This document shows, one piece after another, positions 13,293 through 16,669 of a DNA stretch of 16,669 nucleotides. The position numbers were made by a program, and so were the translations under genes. Source of the stretch: JBJYKD01 sp049310025 (lineage in GTDB: Bacteria; Bacillota; Thermosediminibacteria; Thermosediminibacterales; Tepidanaerobacteraceae); assembly GCF_049310025.1 (NCBI RefSeq), contig NZ_JBJYKD010000043.1, positions 1 to 16,669 of the forward strand. Direction: 5' to 3'. Numbering within the stretch: the first letter of the stretch is position 1; every line of letters starts with the position of its first letter. The notes below the pieces were generated by a model. It had not been told where the DNA came from. It saw only the letters and a program-made list of their open reading frames with translations, and made no database searches.

Positions 13293-13719
13293 TCAGCAAT
13301 ATTTGCAGCTGTTTTCTTTATGCTGGTATTCAATAATATTCTCATATGCATCAAATTGAAATTTACAACACTCAAAAAACTTTTCTTTTAACATGGTTTT
13401 CCCGCGCTGAACTCTCGACTTAGCCCCTGATAGTGACATGCCGAGTTTTTGGGCCAATTCTTTTTGAGTCAAACCGCCCAACTCCGTCAGGATAACCGCC
13501 TGCTTATATTTATCCGGAAGGCGCATATATCCTGTCGTTGTCCTTTATCCGGTCCATATTAGTTAATATTTTTAAAAATACATCCTGCAATATATCTTCC
13601 GCATCCTGCTCATTCCCAACTTTTTTGCAGATAAAAGTTTTCAGGTCTGAGCTTAATTCTTTCCATAAAGCACAGACATCATTCTTAATGGTGCATACCC
13701 CCCTTAAGATGCAGTTCAA
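13293..13719 (-). pseudogene. sigZ: sigZ-like ECF sigma factor gene broken by internal deletion
   Basis: Two overlapping frames each give part of one ECF sigma factor. The first (about 13689-13510) has ALWKELSSDLKTFICKKVGN and EQDAEDILQDVFLKILTNMD, which is sigma region 2.1-2.2 of the SigZ type. It runs into RIYAPSG and a stop. The second (to 13293) starts at LPDKYKQAVILTELGGLTQKELA and GMSLSGAKSRVQRGKTMLKE, which is region 4 with the recognition helix. About 60-65 residues (region 2.3-2.4 and linker) are missing at the junction near 13525, and the frame is lost. The codon at the expected start, eight bases after GGGGGG, is ATT. The protein cannot be functional as read. Confidence 0.85.
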
Positions 13720-13723
13720 GCCT

Positions 13724-13752
13724 CATGTAGTTTTAAGGAAAGCTTTTGTCAA
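13724..13752 (-). promoter_or_regulatory. Possible promoter of the sigZ-like gene
   Basis: On the minus strand TTGACA (13752-13747) is followed after 17 bases by TACATG (13729-13724). The -35 is perfect and the -10 is weak. It lies about 35 bases upstream of the expected start of the sigZ-like frame. Confidence 0.4.
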
Positions 13753-14036
13753 TTCAAAAAAACCTTTCCCTTTCTGCTAATCCGCATAAAATAATCATGG
13801 GATTTTATGGGAGGGAACAAAGTTTTTCTCTAAATTAGTATTATTTTTCCTATTATTTCCCAAATACATCATTAATTTGTGTCAAAAAAGTTGGTCTGAA
13901 CGGGTAGGGTCAAGGATTAAGGTAAGGATTAAAAATATGATATACCATCAGTTTTTATAATTTCCAATAGCCAAGTCATAAACATTTTATTGCTTTTATT
14001 TACCCTGACTTATAAATTGGATGGTGCTTTGCTTTT
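13753..14036. other. AT-rich intergenic region, no gene seen
   Basis: Nothing coding is visible on either strand between the sigZ promoter and the RDD gene. The only feature seen is a short tandem repeat, AAGGATTAA at 13912-13920 and 13924-13932, of unknown meaning. No intrinsic terminator for the RDD gene is evident. Confidence 0.6.
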
Positions 14037-14513
14037 TTATTTATCAATTATTACATAAGTGCCGGCTATTTTATCGTGTAAAGTTTGTCTATTCTTATCC
14101 CATAACATGATTATATAACCGCCAAAAAAGAGTATCTGAGATAGAATTGTACAAATAAATCGCAATATACTTTCTTTCCAGCCTACCGGCTTTAAATCCG
14201 ATCTTACGATTTTAAGCCCGAAAAACATCTTGCCCGGCGTTTTACCGGCCATAGAAATAAAAACTATAAAATACAACGCGCATATTATAAGATTTAAAAA
14301 TGGCGCTATTTGGGGAAATGCAGATTTTATAATGTACATGGGCACTGAAAGTATGATACCGTCCACTATAAATGCGGAAAATCTAAGCCAGAAACCTGCA
14401 GGTTCAAAAGCTTTCAATTCATTGGCACCTCCTCCAGAAACACCTTTTTTCTGTCGCCGAACATAATATTCATTTATTTTAGCAATTTCTATAATAAGGG
14501 CAGAGGTATACAT
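14037..14513 (-). CDS. RDD-family membrane protein
   Basis: This 158-residue protein belongs to the RDD family, whose members are mostly uncharacterised, with some linked to ion or small-molecule transport. After a hydrophilic N-terminal region (KKGVSGGGANELKAFEP) come AGFWLRFSAFIVDGIILSVP (Arg and Asp of the motif), a second helix (LNLIICALYFIVFISMA), GKTPGKMFFGLKIV, a third helix near ILFFGGYIIMLW, and RQTLHDKIAGTYVI. The frame is open from TTG 14543, but ATG 14513 has AGGGGG seven bases upstream and is preferred. It follows the glycyl radical enzyme gene by about 45 bases on the same strand and may be co-transcribed with it. Confidence 0.85.
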   Translation of the reverse strand: MYTSALIIEIAKINEYYVRRQKKGVSGGGANELKAFEPAGFWLRFSAFIVDGIILSVPMYIIKSAFPQIAPFLNLIICALYFIVFISMAGKTPGKMFFGLKIVRSDLKPVGWKESILRFICTILSQILFFGGYIIMLWDKNRQTLHDKIAGTYVIIDK

Positions 14514-14558
14514 ACCACTGCCCCCTAAATATTCCAATATCAATCATTTTCATCTTTT

Positions 14559-16643
14559 TTATACTGCCTTTTGCTCGGTCCGTGAAATGATGTCTTCCTG
14601 CGTGGTGGGATCAAGAGTGACAAACTGAGCACAATATCCGGCCACTCTGACTATTAAATCCCTATATTTTTCAGGTTCTCTCTGAGCTGCTCTCAATACC
14701 TCTGATGAAACTATATTGAACTGGATATGCCACAGCTTTAATGCCACAAAAGTCCTAAGCAGCTCTGCAAACCGCTTTAGTCTTTCTTTGCCCTCCAGCA
14801 GTTCCGGAGAAAATTTCTGATTCAATAGGTTACCCCCGGTTATAAGAATGGTGGGTAACTTTGAAACGGATTTTAATACAGCTGTGGGGCCCTTTTTATC
14901 GGTACCCTGCGCTGGAGATGCCCCTTCGGCCGCAGGCATCCATGCTTTTCTTCCATCCGGGGTGGCTCCTACTACTGCTCCCATAGGTACATTGGATGAT
15001 ATAGCCGATGTGCCGGGATAATAAATACCTCCTATGGGCCCCCTGCCGAATCTAGTATTCTTATATTTCACTATTTCTTTAACATAAGTATTAAAAGCTT
15101 TTACAGCCAGATCATCTACATAATCGTCATCATTGCCGTACTTGGGCGCAGCCAGGAGTTTTTTACGGATCTCCAATCCTTCTTCAGATTCGAAATTTTC
15201 TTCCATTGCCTTTATCAATTTATCAGCTGCGATTGTTTTTTCTTCGAATACCAATTTCTTAATAGCAGCCATTGAATTCGCTACGTTGGCTATTCCGACC
15301 TGCAGGCCGCTCACCATATCGTATACGGCTCCACCTTCTTTTACAGTTTTGCCACGTTTTATACAATCATTTACCAGTGCAGATGTAAATATGTCAGGTA
15401 CCAGTTTTTCCAAATTTATGTCAGCCACATGGTCCAGGATTATAGATAGCTTTGTATAATACTGCATCTGTTTTTCCCACTGCTGCCAGAACTCCTCAAA
15501 CGATTGTACTTCAGTCAATGACTTGGTTCGAAGGAGCCAGTATCCTGTTCTCGGATCTTTGCCGCCGTATACAGTCATTTCCAGTACTTTTATCATGTTC
15601 AAAAAGCTCATACCAGTACAGCGGTATCCCCATTTGCCCGGCACAGCCACTTCTATGCAGCCCACCATGGAATAATTATAAGCATCGTCATGGGATACTC
15701 CTCGATTCAACAAGGATGGGATTATGACCTCATCGTTTTTAAAAGCCGGCATTCCAAAACCCATTTTGAGCACTTCTATGCATTTTTGCAAAAATTTTTC
15801 AGGAGTATTGGCATGAAGTCTTACAGAAAGGTTTGGTTGAGTTAATCTGGTTCCTGTGATAGATTCAAGAATAAGATACGACAGATCATTGGTAGCATCC
15901 TTACCTTCTTTTGTTTGGCCGCCGATAGTTACATTTTGATATGTGGGGTATCCAGCACCATAACCAGCATGGGATGTGGGTCTTATTTTAATGATTGAAA
16001 AAAGTTTAATCCACAGACACTCCAGAAGTTCCCTGGCAAATTCTCGAGTGATAATATTGTTTTTAATATCATGTTCATAATATGGATATAAATACTGGTC
16101 CAGTCTCCCCAGGGAAACAGAGTGACCGTTGCTTTCTATCTGTTGAATAAGATGGATAAACCATATGGATTGCACTGCTTCGTAAAAACTTGATGCAGGA
16201 TATTCTGGTACACGTTCACAATTCCTGGCTATCTGTTCTAATTCATGTACTCGTGCAGGATTCTGTTCCTTTTTTGCTAATTCCTTTGCCAGTTCGGAGA
16301 ATCTATGAGCAAATTTTATAGCGCTTTTTATACTTATAATTACGGATTCTAAGAAAGCCTTCTTTCTCAAGGCATCGTTTTCCGAAAGGTCCAGTGCAGA
16401 AAGGGAATCCTGCGCTTCTTTAAGAATACCTTTTAATCCGATCTTTAAAACCTTCTCGTAATCCACCACTATATGTCCGTCTCCTGATGTCATGTTTCCA
16501 TCGCCGTGAATAGCTTTTATGGTCGAGGCGATTTTCACTTCTTCCGGCATAGAGGCCATACAGTGGTCATAGAGAGTTTTACCTTTCCAATACTTGATTC
16601 CAGTGTAAAAACTCCCCCTTTTCCCCAATCCATATTTAACCAA
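14559..16643 (-). pseudogene. Glycyl radical enzyme, 5'-truncated or disrupted
   Basis: The 694 readable residues cover most of a PFL-like glycyl radical enzyme. The thiyl Cys329 and Glu331 lie in MVGCIEVAVPGKWGYRCTG, and the radical site Gly669 in RVAGYCAQF. The GCxE form fits the dehydratase/lyase branch rather than pyruvate formate-lyase, which has adjacent Cys residues. Family similarity begins at YWKGKTL (near residue 18); roughly 100 or more N-terminal residues usual for the family are missing. TAG at 16665-16667 closes the frame upstream, and TTG 16643 has no SD. The gene is probably truncated or frameshifted, unless an internal start is used. No activating radical-SAM gene lies downstream; one could lie upstream, outside the window. 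The substrate is unknown; YbiW/PflD-like anhydrohexitol-phosphate lyases are one candidate group given the nearby hexitol PTS. Confidence 0.75.
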
Positions 16644-16669
16644 ATACGGCTTGAAAAATAAAAACTAAC

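Noticed and set aside
16665..16667. In-frame TAG before the glycyl radical enzyme read as pyrrolysine
   Set aside because: Pyrrolysine is known in methylamine methyltransferases, not in glycyl radical enzymes. Truncation or frameshift is simpler.
1..16669. CRISPR array, rRNA or tRNA genes, replication origin
   Set aside because: No regularly spaced repeats, rRNA-like blocks, cloverleaf with CCA end or DnaA-box cluster was seen by eye.

Overview
The window looks like a low-GC, anaerobic, spore-forming member of the Clostridia. Supporting signs are strong purine-rich Shine-Dalgarno (SD) sequences, frequent GTG/TTG starts, a Spo0E-like phosphatase, oxygen-sensitive chemistry (a glycyl radical enzyme, corrinoid methyl transfer) and a Firmicute-type sorbitol PTS operon. 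No rRNA, tRNA or CRISPR array is visible, and the species cannot be named from the sequence.

Left part (1-6750, + strand): methyl-group metabolism. The window opens on what may be the tail and right end of an IS200/IS605-type (TnpB) element, followed by a good sigma-A promoter. Module 1 is a corrinoid protein, a UroD-fold methyltransferase, a terminator-like hairpin and an OFA-type MFS transporter. Module 2 is a second corrinoid protein, a second UroD-fold methyltransferase and a DUF1638 protein. The simplest reading is uptake of a methylated or methoxylated compound, transfer of its methyl group to Co(I)-corrinoid, and onward transfer to a C1 carrier such as tetrahydrofolate. The gap between the modules holds the decayed 3' end of a third methyltransferase gene with its own hairpin, plus a short GC-richer stretch that can fold in alternative ways.

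Middle part (6750-8400): accessory and eroded DNA. It contains a Spo0E-like gene divergent from an XRE-type regulator, a 27-codon ORF whose SD lies inside a hairpin, and the broken end of a YeiH-type membrane transporter gene.

Sorbitol operon (13033 down to 8404, - strand): SorC-family regulator, an overlapping 53-codon small gene, an intrinsic terminator, gutM, PTS IIC, PTS IIBC, a perfect 18-bp intercistronic hairpin, PTS IIA and sorbitol-6-phosphate 2-dehydrogenase. Together they import glucitol as glucitol-6-phosphate and oxidise it to fructose-6-phosphate.

Right part (13079-16669, - strand): a small Cys-rich ORF whose SD is part of a terminator stem, a sigZ-like ECF sigma gene broken by an internal deletion, an RDD-family membrane protein, and a glycyl radical enzyme that keeps its catalytic Cys and Gly motifs but lacks the usual N-terminus, with an in-frame stop just before the window ends. 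The most interesting points are the duplicated corrinoid/UroD/DUF1638 locus with its ghost third copy, the hairpins that overlap translation signals, and the truncated glycyl radical enzyme near a hexitol PTS.
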